The position numbers and the translations under genes are program-made. A model generated the notes under the pieces. That model was not told where the DNA came from, searched no databases, and was given only the letters and a program-made list of their open reading frames with translations. Below, piece by piece: positions 25,627-34,492 of a stretch of DNA of 64,000 nt. Position 1 is the stretch's first letter. Every line of letters starts with the position of its first letter. Source of the stretch: Anaerolineaceae bacterium (GTDB lineage Bacteria; Chloroflexota; Anaerolineae; Aggregatilineales; Phototrophicaceae); assembly GCA_020634115.1 (NCBI GenBank), contig JACKCH010000013.1, positions 1 to 64,000 on the forward strand, in the 5' to 3' direction.

Positions 25627-28600
25627 TTATGACTCGCATACCGGCAACCAGATCGTGAACGTGGTTCCGACGCCAACTTCCGATTCGAGTATCACGTCCC
25701 CGTTATGAATACTCATGATCTCCTTGATGATACTCAACCCCAGCCCGGTTCCGGGAATGCTGGATGACCCCGCACGCTTCCCCCGGTAGAACCGTTCAAA
25801 CACGTGCGGGCGGTCTTCCTCTGTAATGCCAACGCCGGTATCCTGGACTTTCAGCCAGACCTTATTTCTTTGTGGATCAAAGCCGGTTGCGATATGTACA
25901 CCGCCTTGCTGGGTATAGTTGATGGCGTTGGCGACCAAATTAGTAATCACCTGGAGAATCTGGTTGTGATCAGCTTTGACTGTCGGCACGGTAGGGTCGG
26001 GCAGGAATGTGAGCGACAGGTTACTGATCTCGGCGCGGGGCCGTATGTGAGTAATCACCTGTTCCGCCGCGCTGTTCAGGTCTACCGGTAGCAGTGTAAT
26101 ACTCTCACGCAGCACTTCCAGGCGGGACAAATCGAGAATCGTTTCCACAAACGTCGTGAGGCGTTCAATCTGTTCCTTTAGCCCGGGCAGGTATTTCGCC
26201 TGATTCTCCGGCCCAGCCCGTTCTAATAAATAGATGCGGGTATTCAGTACGGAAAGTGGTGTGCGGAGTTCGTGCGACACATCCGCCACGAATTTCGCCC
26301 GCAGCTTATCCATTTCCTCCAGCTTGACCACCGACTCGGTCAATTGTTGGTTTGCGGTTTCCAGTTCTTTCGTGCGCTCGTATACCAGATGTTCCAGGTT
26401 GCCATACAATCGCGCATGTTCAATAGCTAATGCCGCTTGCTGCGCCACTGCCGATGCCAGGTCCGCATGCATGGGGGTATAAAAATTCGGTTTGTCGTAA
26501 TCTAGATTCAGGATACCGATAATTTCGCCACGATGGATCAGGGAAATTCCCATCCAACTGCGAATATATTCCTGGTAACCCGGTATAGAAACCCAATTGG
26601 TCTCCTGGCGGACATCTTTGAAAATTACCGGCTGGTCAACAAATCGGAATGTATCCTGACTATTGATAATATCTTCTACCTGGGCAAGATCGAAATCCTC
26701 CGGGATACCCCGCTGTGCTACAAAATGTAGGCGCTCATCCTCGACCAAGGCAATGCTGGCGCTCACATAAGGCACTAATTTCTCCAGTTGAGTCAGCAGT
26801 TCAGCCAGCACTTCTTCCAGTTTAAGGCTGCTGCCCACCGCCAGTGCCACCGAACGCAGCGCCTCCAGTTCGGTATTACGATGTCGCAGCGCCTCCTCCG
26901 CCTGTCTGCGCTCAGTCACATCATGGTTTAATGCGACCACGCTGGTAATCTGCCCGGTATCGTCATACACCGGGAAGAAAGTGACATTGATGATGTGTTT
27001 ACCTTGTCTACCGACGAACGACACATCTCCCTGGTCAAAATTGAACTCAATATCGCCTAGCTCGACCACCTCACCTGTGAGTGCCAACCGTAGCCCCTGC
27101 GCGGTTCCCGTCTGTTCGGACAGTGGATCGTTGAAGATATTGAAAATCCCTATCAGGCGCTCTCTTGTCGTGCCAAACAAATCCAGATGAGCCGAATTCA
27201 CATCGGTACATAAACCGGTCGAATCAAATACCTGAATCCCGTTTGGTAGTTGCTGGATGAGCCTGTCCAGCGTATCATGGGCTGCTTTTAGCTTACTCTC
27301 CGATTCTTTACGCCAGGAAATATCCTCTACAGTAATGACGCCCCCATTAATCCGATCCGAAACATTCATGATCGGTGCACCCTGATAATGCAAAACCCGC
27401 TCCCTGCCGAACATGCTCGTTACAGTGGCATCCACCGAAAAACTCTTGCCATGCTGCCGCAACCGCACGAAATGGTCGTGAATCCCGGCTTTCTTGAACA
27501 TATCCACATCATCCAGATTAATCCGGTTAATCAATTGTTCCCGGATGCCGGGCGGTGCCCCAACGATATCGAGATAGGTATCATTGATGTCAATCAGCGT
27601 GCCATCTGTATCAGCCATCATGATTCCGACGGGGGCGTTATCGAAAATCGCGCGGAGGCGTTGTTCGCTGTCCCGCAGGGCGTTCTCCATCTGTTTGCGC
27701 TCGGTCACGTCGGCGATCACCGCGATGGTGCCGACTACCCGCCCGTTTTCCCAGCGCGGCGAACCGGTAATCAGCGCATTAAGCAGATGCCCATCTTTAT
27801 GTACAAGTTGGGTTTCATAAGTTGTGGTTTTCCCTTTATAACGATCCTCGTGTGCTTGATCTAAGATAGCCCGATCATCCGGCCAGGTCACATCCCTGGG
27901 GGTTTTTCCAATCAATTCACCAGGTAAGGTATAGCCGATCATCTGAGCATAGGCCGGATTCAGAAATTCAAACTGGCGGCTTTCATTGGTTACGGCTACA
28001 CCCAACCCCAGGGCATTTGTAATCTGTGTGCTGAAATCGCGTTCCTGCTGCAACTCCTGCGAAGTAGCTTTTCGCTCCTGGGAAACCAACCCGATAATCA
28101 TCGTCGTGACATTAAGCGTGGTGATAAATACCCAGAGCAACAAAATGTTCTGATGTGGTTCGCTATGGGTATATGGCCCACTCCCGTTCGCGGTGCCAAG
28201 TGCCGCCAAAACCGACACAATAAACGTGATGGTGACGATCTCGTTGACCTGAAAATAGAGCGCCATCCAGAGCAAAAACGGGAAAATCAGGTGATCCAGG
28301 CCAGAGTACTCAGCGCCAGGGATGAAAAACACCAGGATTGTGACCATGATGGACGTACCACCCAGGATAATCCGGCTCATCACTTCAGAGCGGGTATACC
28401 GGAGAGGTGGATAAAAGCGCCATGCCAGCAGCAGTGGCACAAAAATGAGCGTACCAGCTTCGTTGCCTAACCACCATTCAATCCATGAATAAAAACTGTG
28501 TTGGCCCGCTGGCAGCATTCCCCACCAGGATAGGGCGATATAACCTATCGTCGCGCTAATAAATGTTCCGGTTGAGACGGTGGTCACGCCCAGCAGGAAA

Positions 28601-28929
28601 ACATCCCGAACGCGCCTGAAATCCCGCTGAAATCCCAGACGACGCAGGACATAGAAGCTGATGACCACCTCTAGTGTATTTCCGACTGTAGCAACAAGTG
28701 CAAAGGCAGGATTGCTAGTAGTGTAAAAACCTAAGGCGAGCGAACCCAGGAACACACCCGGCCAACTCTCGATTCCCCAGATAAACAGCAGCGCCAGCGC
28801 GATACCAGAAGGCGGCCATATCAAAGTCACATGCGACTGTGGGTCAATAAATTGAAAACCTATCCAACCGGACACCACATAAAGCCCCGCCAGTAAAATA
28901 ATTTTAACCGGCACAGTTAGTGTTTTCAC
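25627..28929 (-). CDS. Membrane hybrid-type sensor histidine kinase (MASE1-PAS-PAS-PAS-GAF-HisKA-HATPase)
   Basis: 1100 residues. About 1-290 is a MASE1-like integral membrane sensor with eight or so helices (IDPQSHVTLIWPPSGIALALL is the typical first loop). Three PAS domains follow at about 295-410, 420-540 and 555-675, then a GAF domain (690-850), a coiled-coil linker, HisKA with phospho-acceptor H886 in DVSHELRTPLS, and an HATPase domain with DTGVGI and GTGLGLSI. There is no receiver domain. It is divergent from the B12-binding regulator gene and has no adjacent response regulator. The ligand is unknown; GAF/PAS stacking suggests integration of several cues. Confidence 0.92.
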   Translation of the reverse strand: MKTLTVPVKIILLAGLYVVSGWIGFQFIDPQSHVTLIWPPSGIALALLFIWGIESWPGVFLGSLALGFYTTSNPAFALVATVGNTLEVVISFYVLRRLGFQRDFRRVRDVFLLGVTTVSTGTFISATIGYIALSWWGMLPAGQHSFYSWIEWWLGNEAGTLIFVPLLLAWRFYPPLRYTRSEVMSRIILGGTSIMVTILVFFIPGAEYSGLDHLIFPFLLWMALYFQVNEIVTITFIVSVLAALGTANGSGPYTHSEPHQNILLLWVFITTLNVTTMIIGLVSQERKATSQELQQERDFSTQITNALGLGVAVTNESRQFEFLNPAYAQMIGYTLPGELIGKTPRDVTWPDDRAILDQAHEDRYKGKTTTYETQLVHKDGHLLNALITGSPRWENGRVVGTIAVIADVTERKQMENALRDSEQRLRAIFDNAPVGIMMADTDGTLIDINDTYLDIVGAPPGIREQLINRINLDDVDMFKKAGIHDHFVRLRQHGKSFSVDATVTSMFGRERVLHYQGAPIMNVSDRINGGVITVEDISWRKESESKLKAAHDTLDRLIQQLPNGIQVFDSTGLCTDVNSAHLDLFGTTRERLIGIFNIFNDPLSEQTGTAQGLRLALTGEVVELGDIEFNFDQGDVSFVGRQGKHIINVTFFPVYDDTGQITSVVALNHDVTERRQAEEALRHRNTELEALRSVALAVGSSLKLEEVLAELLTQLEKLVPYVSASIALVEDERLHFVAQRGIPEDFDLAQVEDIINSQDTFRFVDQPVIFKDVRQETNWVSIPGYQEYIRSWMGISLIHRGEIIGILNLDYDKPNFYTPMHADLASAVAQQAALAIEHARLYGNLEHLVYERTKELETANQQLTESVVKLEEMDKLRAKFVADVSHELRTPLSVLNTRIYLLERAGPENQAKYLPGLKEQIERLTTFVETILDLSRLEVLRESITLLPVDLNSAAEQVITHIRPRAEISNLSLTFLPDPTVPTVKADHNQILQVITNLVANAINYTQQGGVHIATGFDPQRNKVWLKVQDTGVGITEEDRPHVFERFYRGKRAGSSSIPGTGLGLSIIKEIMSIHNGDVILESEVGVGTTFTIWLPVCES

Positions 28930-29397
28930 ATTATGCCTCTTATTGATGAGATTGGATCGTTTACTGTGAATAGATCATAATGAACTTCGCATCTTCGCGC
29001 AAAAAGTACGTGAAGGAAGAATACCCACCAAAGACTCTCTTTGTTAAAATATTGTATTTCAAGAAAGTATGTCTATTCATTAAATTTCATACCCGTTTTA
29101 CCCGAATATGGAGTAACGTGTGTATATTTTGTCAAATTATTACCGTTTATATATGGGCAAAATGCGAACATGATGATACACTAACAATATTATCTATGTG
29201 ATGCGAGCAGATTGTCCTTACTGCCCCCAGCATAAAACGTTAACTCAGCGTTGTGAACAGGCGTAATCGCTAGGTTTTTCCCTAAAGATCGGTTTTTTCA
29301 GTGATTTTAATCCTATAATCGTTATGTTTTTATCAAAACAACTCTTTCCAAATCTTATTGAATGGCGGTTCGTTCCAGTTTTTATATGAGGCATTAT
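28930..29397. other. AT-rich divergent control region
   Basis: A 468-base intergenic region between the leftward kinase gene and the rightward B12-regulator gene, visibly richer in A/T than its surroundings. A TATAAT at 29314-29319 may be the -10 box of the regulator, without a good -35 at 16-18 bases, as expected for a regulated promoter. A 73-codon frame at 28980 has no ribosome-binding site and no protein-like composition and is not called. Confidence 0.5.
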
Positions 29398-30375
29398 ATG
29401 AATCCAGACAAGGTTGGCAGCGAAGAACCTCTATATAATATCGGGGTCATTTCACGGATGACCAATATTCCAGAGACGACTTTGCGGGTGTGGGAGCGCC
29501 GTTACGGATTTCCCGAATCTTCGCGCACAGCGGGTGGGCATCGGTTGTATTCCCAAATGGAGTTTGTGCGGTTGCAGTGGGTCAAAATGCGGCTGGATGA
29601 AGGGATGCAGATTTCCCAGGCAATTCAGACCCTCCAGCACATGGAACGTCAGGGGCGTTTCCCCGAAGCGCCGCTCATCACGTCTACCGCCGTCCCCCGG
29701 AGTCAGTCCGACAGTCCATCCCTGGTTACATTCCGGGAACGCCTCAAGCAGGCTTTGTTCAGCTTGCAGACTGAGGATGCTGACCAGATATTGGCCGAGG
29801 CGCTGGCGCTCTATACGATTGATACGCTGCTTCTTGACCTTTTTTCGCCCACCTTTGCCCAAATTGGGGAAGCCTGGAGTCAGGGCAAAATCACCGTCGC
29901 AACCGAACACTTCGCTACTCATTACCTGCGTCATCAACTGATGCTCTGGATGCGTACCGGCCCAACGGCCTACCAGACCAGCCCGGTTATGTTGGCCTGT
30001 GCGCCTGATGATTGGCACGAGGGCGGGCTGATTATCCTTGGTGTCCTGCTGCGGCGGTTGCGTTGGCCGATTCTCTACCTGGGTGCGTCTGTGCCACTTT
30101 TCGATCTCGCTAATTTCATTCAGACCGCCCAACCGTCTGTCCTCGTATTGAGTGCCACGCTGGAAGAAACCGCGCAGAATCTGATGGACTGGCCGCGCAT
30201 GATGCCGGAAGCCTACGCCGCTGGCAAACCGGCTGTGACTTTTGGTGGGCGGGCGTTCGTGCTCAATCCGGCACTGGTCGAACAGATGCCAGGGGCCTAC
30301 CTGGGCGACACACTTCAGGAAGGGTTAGAGAATCTCTCTAATCTGCTGCGCGAAATGAATCCGTTTGTGTCTTAA
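29398..30375 (+). CDS. MerR-HTH / cobalamin-binding regulator (CarH/LitR-like photoreceptor)
   Basis: 325 residues. The MerR-type winged helix (about 12-80) contains IGVISRMTNIPETTLRVWERRYGF. A helical bundle (108-190) carries the W-x9-EH motif: W160, E170, H171. The Rossmann-like B12-binding domain follows with D205-x-H207-x-x-G210, where H207 is the expected lower axial ligand. These are the residues that make CarH an adenosylcobalamin-dependent, light-released repressor. The ATG at 29398 is preferred because GAGG lies 6 bases before it; an in-frame ATG twelve codons upstream has no such site. Neighbours do not include carotenoid genes, so the target may be the divergent kinase or a distant regulon. 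Confidence 0.88.
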   Translation: MNPDKVGSEEPLYNIGVISRMTNIPETTLRVWERRYGFPESSRTAGGHRLYSQMEFVRLQWVKMRLDEGMQISQAIQTLQHMERQGRFPEAPLITSTAVPRSQSDSPSLVTFRERLKQALFSLQTEDADQILAEALALYTIDTLLLDLFSPTFAQIGEAWSQGKITVATEHFATHYLRHQLMLWMRTGPTAYQTSPVMLACAPDDWHEGGLIILGVLLRRLRWPILYLGASVPLFDLANFIQTAQPSVLVLSATLEETAQNLMDWPRMMPEAYAAGKPAVTFGGRAFVLNPALVEQMPGAYLGDTLQEGLENLSNLLREMNPFVS

Positions 30376-30387
30376 GCCCACTCAGCA

Positions 30388-30413
30388 GACAAGGGGCTTA
30401 TTTGCCCCTTGTC
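30388..30413. terminator. Intergenic hairpin, probable terminator
   Basis: GACAAGGGGC pairs with GCCCCTTGTC across a 6-nt loop, between convergent genes. There is no strong T run after it on either strand, so its strength is uncertain. The core stem equals that at 23988-24008. Confidence 0.5.
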
Positions 30414-30469
30414 GTCCTGTCTGTTGTTTGCCGCCTCGTGAGCGAGGTGTTTTTTTATCCAGATGATCG

Positions 30470-32083
30470 TTACGGTCTGCGCCATGTCAGCGGCGTTGCA
30501 AAACGCTGGTTTGTCACTTTGCCGTCCACGACCTCACCGCCCGTGAACAACATTGTGGTTTCACTGCTATCCACGTTGACGGTAATCAGGTTCAGATAAG
30601 GTGGTTCTTTCGGGTCTTCAACGACCTGCCAGTCTGTGACCACGACTTCGCTGCCATTGGGAGCGAGTGCCAATCCAGCGCCGAAGCGTCCCCGGCTGAG
30701 ACGGAAATCGTTCCCGCTGTTGAGTTCAACCGCGCTCAGGGAATTGTTGGCCGAATTATCGCCGCCAGAAACGAACACCAGTCGAGAACTATCTGACGTG
30801 AACGCCAGCGCCGAAACCGTATCTCCTCGGCTGCCCGCTTCTATCACGATAGGCGCGATGTTGGGGTCAACCAGGCTGGTCAGGTAGAGGCTGTTGTCGT
30901 TGTTCGGTGTGGTTTCCACAAAAGCCAGCCACTTGCCATCCGGCGAAACTGCCGGGAAAGCATTTGCGTTTCCACTGTACGTGGGCATCAGGGCGCTGCG
31001 TTCCACGACATCCGAAATAGACATATCCGACATCTGTACCGCCTTGACTCCGACTGTATTGGCCGTCACACCATCCGGAACGGTAAAGAAAACCCACTGG
31101 CCGTCAGGAGAGAAATAGAGGTTGTTCGTACGGGCGAAGGAGGCGAACAGTCCGGGCTGGAAGTCGGATGCGGCCAGGGTGGTCGTCCGGCTTTCGGGTT
31201 CTACGGTATACAACTGCCAACTGGTGCGGGTGTCTCCGCTCTTGCAACGATGCCCCATCACCAGTACCAGGCTGCCATCCGGCGCAATTCCCATCGAGGC
31301 GCTGCTGAATTTACAGTCTTCCGCATTCGGGCGCAGCGTCGCCAGTTCGCGTTCTGCGCTGCCATTCCACCAGATTACCGCCGCCTCGTCCGCTTCGTTC
31401 TTGTCGTTGGTGAAGAAGCTCACGTAGGCCGCGCCGTCGTTGTTCATGTCAAAAGCGACCACGTTTTCCGCAGAGAGCAGTTCGCTCTGATTACGACTAT
31501 CCATAATTTTCAGGAAACCATCTGCGAATTCAGAGGCCTCAGCGCCGGGTTCATAGGCAATGTAACCGTAACGGGCGCTATCCGGTGACCACTGGAATGT
31601 ACCGTTACCCAGACAGGCCAGCGCATGTACGTCCGCCACCCGCTGCGGTGTGTCCGCGCCGTTCATCATGTACAGCGTGCCGGAATCCAGCCCCATGTAA
31701 AAAGCGAACTTGCTGCCGTCAGGAGAGGACGCTTCGTCCCCACAGGCCATCACGCGGGTGGTTTGCGGCGGTACATCCATCACAGGCGTCGTTGCCCCTG
31801 TCCCATCCATGAACACGATCTGACCGGGATTCGCGGCGGAATGCTGCCCTGGGCCAGCACCCTGTCCTGTCCATACCAGCAGTTTATCGCCCGCGTCCGA
31901 AAAGACGGGTGCGGCAGCCACGGCATTCGATGATGCTTCAATCGGTGCGGCGGGTTGGTTTTTCATCGCAATCACCACCGCAGCGAGCCCACCAATCAGG
32001 ACAACTAATAACAGCAGCAGTATTAGACTGCGCCCCGATGAAGACGACTTTTTCATTTCTGCACCACTCATGACAGCCTCCAT
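30470..32083 (-). CDS. Membrane-anchored PD40/TolB-like beta-propeller protein
   Basis: 537 residues. A short Ser/Lys N-terminus is followed by one transmembrane helix (about 19-40), then a long extracytoplasmic part with repeated propeller blades: SPDGSKFAFYMG, SPDSARYGYIAYE, SPDGQWVFFTVPDG, SPDGKWLAFVETT, TSDSSRLVFVSG, APNGSEVVVTDWQ. The SPDGxxxhhh pattern is the WD40-like PD40 signature. It probably binds or monitors cell-surface material; no enzymatic motif is seen. Two starts are possible: the ATG used here has AGGAGG 11 bases away, and one four codons later has GGAGG 5 bases away. Confidence 0.8.
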   Translation of the reverse strand: MEAVMSGAEMKKSSSSGRSLILLLLLVVLIGGLAAVVIAMKNQPAAPIEASSNAVAAAPVFSDAGDKLLVWTGQGAGPGQHSAANPGQIVFMDGTGATTPVMDVPPQTTRVMACGDEASSPDGSKFAFYMGLDSGTLYMMNGADTPQRVADVHALACLGNGTFQWSPDSARYGYIAYEPGAEASEFADGFLKIMDSRNQSELLSAENVVAFDMNNDGAAYVSFFTNDKNEADEAAVIWWNGSAERELATLRPNAEDCKFSSASMGIAPDGSLVLVMGHRCKSGDTRTSWQLYTVEPESRTTTLAASDFQPGLFASFARTNNLYFSPDGQWVFFTVPDGVTANTVGVKAVQMSDMSISDVVERSALMPTYSGNANAFPAVSPDGKWLAFVETTPNNDNSLYLTSLVDPNIAPIVIEAGSRGDTVSALAFTSDSSRLVFVSGGDNSANNSLSAVELNSGNDFRLSRGRFGAGLALAPNGSEVVVTDWQVVEDPKEPPYLNLITVNVDSSETTMLFTGGEVVDGKVTNQRFATPLTWRRP

Positions 32084-32489
32084 AAGGCGATGTTCCTCCT
32101 ACCCACATTGGGAATAAATAAACAGGTTCACTGTCACTATAGCTTAACTCTTTGGCAAGAATGGGGGTACATTAGGGCTATTTAGAGGTAATATCCCCTT
32201 CGCAACTCGTGGAGATAATTCCGCGTATATAGTAACGGCGCTCGTGAGATGCTTTTGGGCCGCTGGCTGCTGGCCTCTGGCTTGTTAGTACTTCAGGCTA
32301 TCTGGCTAATTATCTGCCAGACGGCATTTTCCTGATAACCGATGGCTAAAAACGAATGCCTTATCAGCCTTTGTCAGGTAAAGCCTGAAAAGCCAACAGC
32401 CAGCGACTAGAAGCCAACAGCTAAGGTGTGTACTATATAGACCATCACAGAGATTGTTTCAGTTAGTCGTTTACAGGAGATATGACCGG
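32084..32489. other. Intergenic region with a MITE-like repeat
   Basis: 406 bases between divergent genes. About 32259-32425 is an imperfect palindrome with related ends (see repeat entry). The remainder holds AT-rich stretches such as TACTATATAG near 32430, which may belong to the rightward promoter. No gene is supported. Confidence 0.6.
32259..32425. repeat. MITE-like palindromic element, copy 1
   Basis: The left end (CGCTGGCTGCTGGCCTC..) and the reverse complement of the right end (CGCTGGCTGTTGGCTT..) match, giving terminal inverted repeats of roughly 30-40 bases with mismatches. About 42 bases of the left end recur at 39920-39961. Confidence 0.55.
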
Positions 32490-32753
32490 ATGTTTGGCTT
32501 AGGTGAAATCTTGGTCATCGTAGGGCTATTTGCGCTGGCACTGCTGTTCAGGGTAGCAGCCAGGTCACGGCGCGCCCAGGAAGAGAAACGCAAACACGCG
32601 AGGACAAATTCCCGCCCGGATTGGCTGGCCGATATGGGCGCGGGCGAAAAACCCAAACGTGAATCCCACTACACGATAGGCGACGATGGCGAATTGGTGG
32701 AAGTCCCTGAAGATTCATCGCGTGATTCCCCACAGCGCGAGCAAAAGGCGTAA
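32490..32753 (+). CDS. Small single-pass membrane protein with DGEL tail
   Basis: 87 residues. One N-terminal helix (LGEILVIVGLFALALLF, about 4-21), then a basic stretch and a soluble tail ending in KPKRESHYTIGDDGELVEVPED. AGGAG lies about 10 bases before this ATG, which is preferred over an in-frame TTG at 32454. The tail resembles the ends of the next gene's product and of the kinase at 34493. It ends 3 bases before the next gene, so the pair is an operon. Function unknown. Confidence 0.7.
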   Translation: MFGLGEILVIVGLFALALLFRVAARSRRAQEEKRKHARTNSRPDWLADMGAGEKPKRESHYTIGDDGELVEVPEDSSRDSPQREQKA

Positions 32754-32756
32754 AAC

Positions 32757-33149
32757 ATGCTTTCAGATGATCAGGAAATCTACACAGATATTGAAAAAAA
32801 GGTTGAACTGCGCTTCCGGCGGCGGCGAAACTTCGCCTTTCATGTGGTGATCTTCGTGGTTTTGGATGCGGCACTATGGTTTATCACGGACCCACCAGCT
32901 CGTGAGATGACAATCCAGCTAACAATAACCCTTCTCTGGGCCGGTATTGTGGCGCTGCATGGTCTGCGTTTGTATTTCTATGAAGCACAGGAACGGGCAT
33001 TGCGCCACGAGATCGAACGTGAACGCGATTGGCTACACGGTGAAAAACGCAAGAATCATCCCGGACTGCGACTCGCTGAAGACGGCGAACTGGTGGATAT
33101 TCCCGCCGGGGACTGGGATGATAATCAGAAAGTCAGGAAACAGAGTTAA
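32757..33149 (+). CDS. 2TM-domain protein with DGEL tail
   Basis: 130 residues. An N-terminal amphipathic segment VELRFRRRRNFAFH leads into two membrane helices (about 27-46 and 54-74), the layout of the bacterial 2TM domain, then a charged helix (EAQERALRHEIERERDWLHGEKRK) and the tail LRLAEDGELVDIP. The 2TM unit plus DGEL tail also form the C-terminus of the Hanks kinase at 34493-36061. Probably a membrane anchor or interaction partner; function unknown. Confidence 0.75.
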   Translation: MLSDDQEIYTDIEKKVELRFRRRRNFAFHVVIFVVLDAALWFITDPPAREMTIQLTITLLWAGIVALHGLRLYFYEAQERALRHEIERERDWLHGEKRKNHPGLRLAEDGELVDIPAGDWDDNQKVRKQS

Positions 33150-33164
33150 ACCAGTCAATCATGT

Positions 33165-33192
33165 TTGCAGGGTAGGATTGATGCGCTATAGT
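33165..33192 (+). promoter_or_regulatory. Promoter of the phosphofructokinase gene
   Basis: TTGCAG (33165-33170) and TATAGT (33187-33192), spacer 16 bases, lie about 30 bases before the start codon, which has AAGGA 8 bases upstream. Confidence 0.55.
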
Positions 33193-33222
33193 CTGTAGGT
33201 AAGGTAGAAAAGGATTACAACA

Positions 33223-34344
33223 ATGGCAGACTATATTGGTATCTTGACCGCAGGGGGCGACAGCCCCGGACTGAACGCGGCCATTCGGGGTGTAGGCAAA
33301 GCCGCCATGAATGCCTATGGAATGCGGGTGATCGGCTTCCGTGATGGATTTCGCGGGTTGATGGAAAACCGTATCATCCCGCTGGACAGCAAGGCATTAT
33401 CGGGAATCCTGACGGTTGGCGGCACGATTTTAGGCACGAGCCGCGATAAACCCAACAAAATGCCTATCGGAACGAAAACACTGGACATGACCGAGGTGAT
33501 GGTCGAAACCTACAACAAGTACCATCTGGACGCGCTGGTGTGTCTGGGCGGTGGCGGGACCCAGAAAAACGCCTATTTGCTTATGCAGAATGGTCTGAAT
33601 ATCATCACCCTGCCAAAAACGATTGATAACGATGTCGCCATGACCGATGTGACCTTCGGTTTTGATACTGCCCTGAATATTGCTACCGAAGCGATTGACC
33701 GGTTGCATAGTACGGCACACAGCCATCACCGGATTATCGTGGTGGAGGTGATGGGACATAACGCCGGTTGGCTGGCGTTGGGCGCTGGCATCGCAGGCGG
33801 TGCGGACGTGATCCTGATTCCTGAAATCCCCTACGATATTAACAAAATCGCGGATTCAATTCTCAAGCGTAGTCGGGGGGGTAAACATTTCAGCATTGTC
33901 GCGGTTTCAGAAGGGGCGATGTCGAAGGAAGTCGCCAAGCTCAAGCTGGAATTGGAAGAACGAGTCGCCAACCCAAAAGACAAAGCCGATAAGAAACAGG
34001 CCAAACTGGAGCTGCAAATCCTGGAAACGGAACGGCTGCAAAGCACCCAGTTCCTAACGCAAAGGCTGGAAGAACTGACCGGGCTTGAATCACGGGTGAC
34101 GATCCTGGGGCATGTCCAGCGCGGTGGCATTCCCTCCCCTGGGGATCGCCTGCTGGCAACCCGCCTGGGGACAGCCTGCGCCCACTATATTCAGCAAGGG
34201 CGTTTTGGGGTGATGGTCGCCTCACGGCACGACAGCGCCGAGGCCGTCCCGCTGGAACAGGTCGTTGGCAACCGAAAGACTGTCCCGCTTGACCATGCCT
34301 GGATTGAGGCGGCGCGCGATCTTGGCACCAGTCTAGGCGATTAA
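33223..34344 (+). CDS. pfkA: 6-phosphofructokinase (group III-like)
   Basis: 373-residue PFK converting fructose-6-phosphate to the 1,6-bisphosphate. GGDSPGLNA at 11-19 is the phosphate-donor loop and PKTIDND at 131-137 carries the catalytic Asp; EVMGHNAGW is the substrate loop. The donor-specifying segment is GGGGT (109-113): the Asp that precedes the donor-sensing Gly in E. coli PFK (GGDGS) is Gly here. A Gly rather than Asp at the sensing place suggests ATP over pyrophosphate, but PKTIDND is common in group III enzymes with varied donors. A charged helical insertion of about 50 residues (240-290, rich in Lys/Glu) is notable. Confidence 0.88.
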   Translation: MADYIGILTAGGDSPGLNAAIRGVGKAAMNAYGMRVIGFRDGFRGLMENRIIPLDSKALSGILTVGGTILGTSRDKPNKMPIGTKTLDMTEVMVETYNKYHLDALVCLGGGGTQKNAYLLMQNGLNIITLPKTIDNDVAMTDVTFGFDTALNIATEAIDRLHSTAHSHHRIIVVEVMGHNAGWLALGAGIAGGADVILIPEIPYDINKIADSILKRSRGGKHFSIVAVSEGAMSKEVAKLKLELEERVANPKDKADKKQAKLELQILETERLQSTQFLTQRLEELTGLESRVTILGHVQRGGIPSPGDRLLATRLGTACAHYIQQGRFGVMVASRHDSAEAVPLEQVVGNRKTVPLDHAWIEAARDLGTSLGD

Positions 34345-34492
34345 ATGCGCGGCAGGGGCGTCAGGCTGCGGTATAATACACATGGTTGAACAACGCATAT
34401 CGGGGGCGTTGGGTGGCTGCTATTCTGACGTGATGTCGAACTGTCGAAACAATAAACATATCAACTTGCAGCTTATTTGGAGAACATGATCC

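Noticed and set aside
28980..29201. 73-codon plus-strand frame in the AT-rich gap
   Set aside because: No ribosome-binding site; Phe/Ile/Lys-rich composition as expected from random AT-rich sequence.
28930..29397. Cobalamin riboswitch before the B12-binding regulator
   Set aside because: No B12-box-like sequence or suitable multi-stem fold was recognised; the B12 link is through the protein only.
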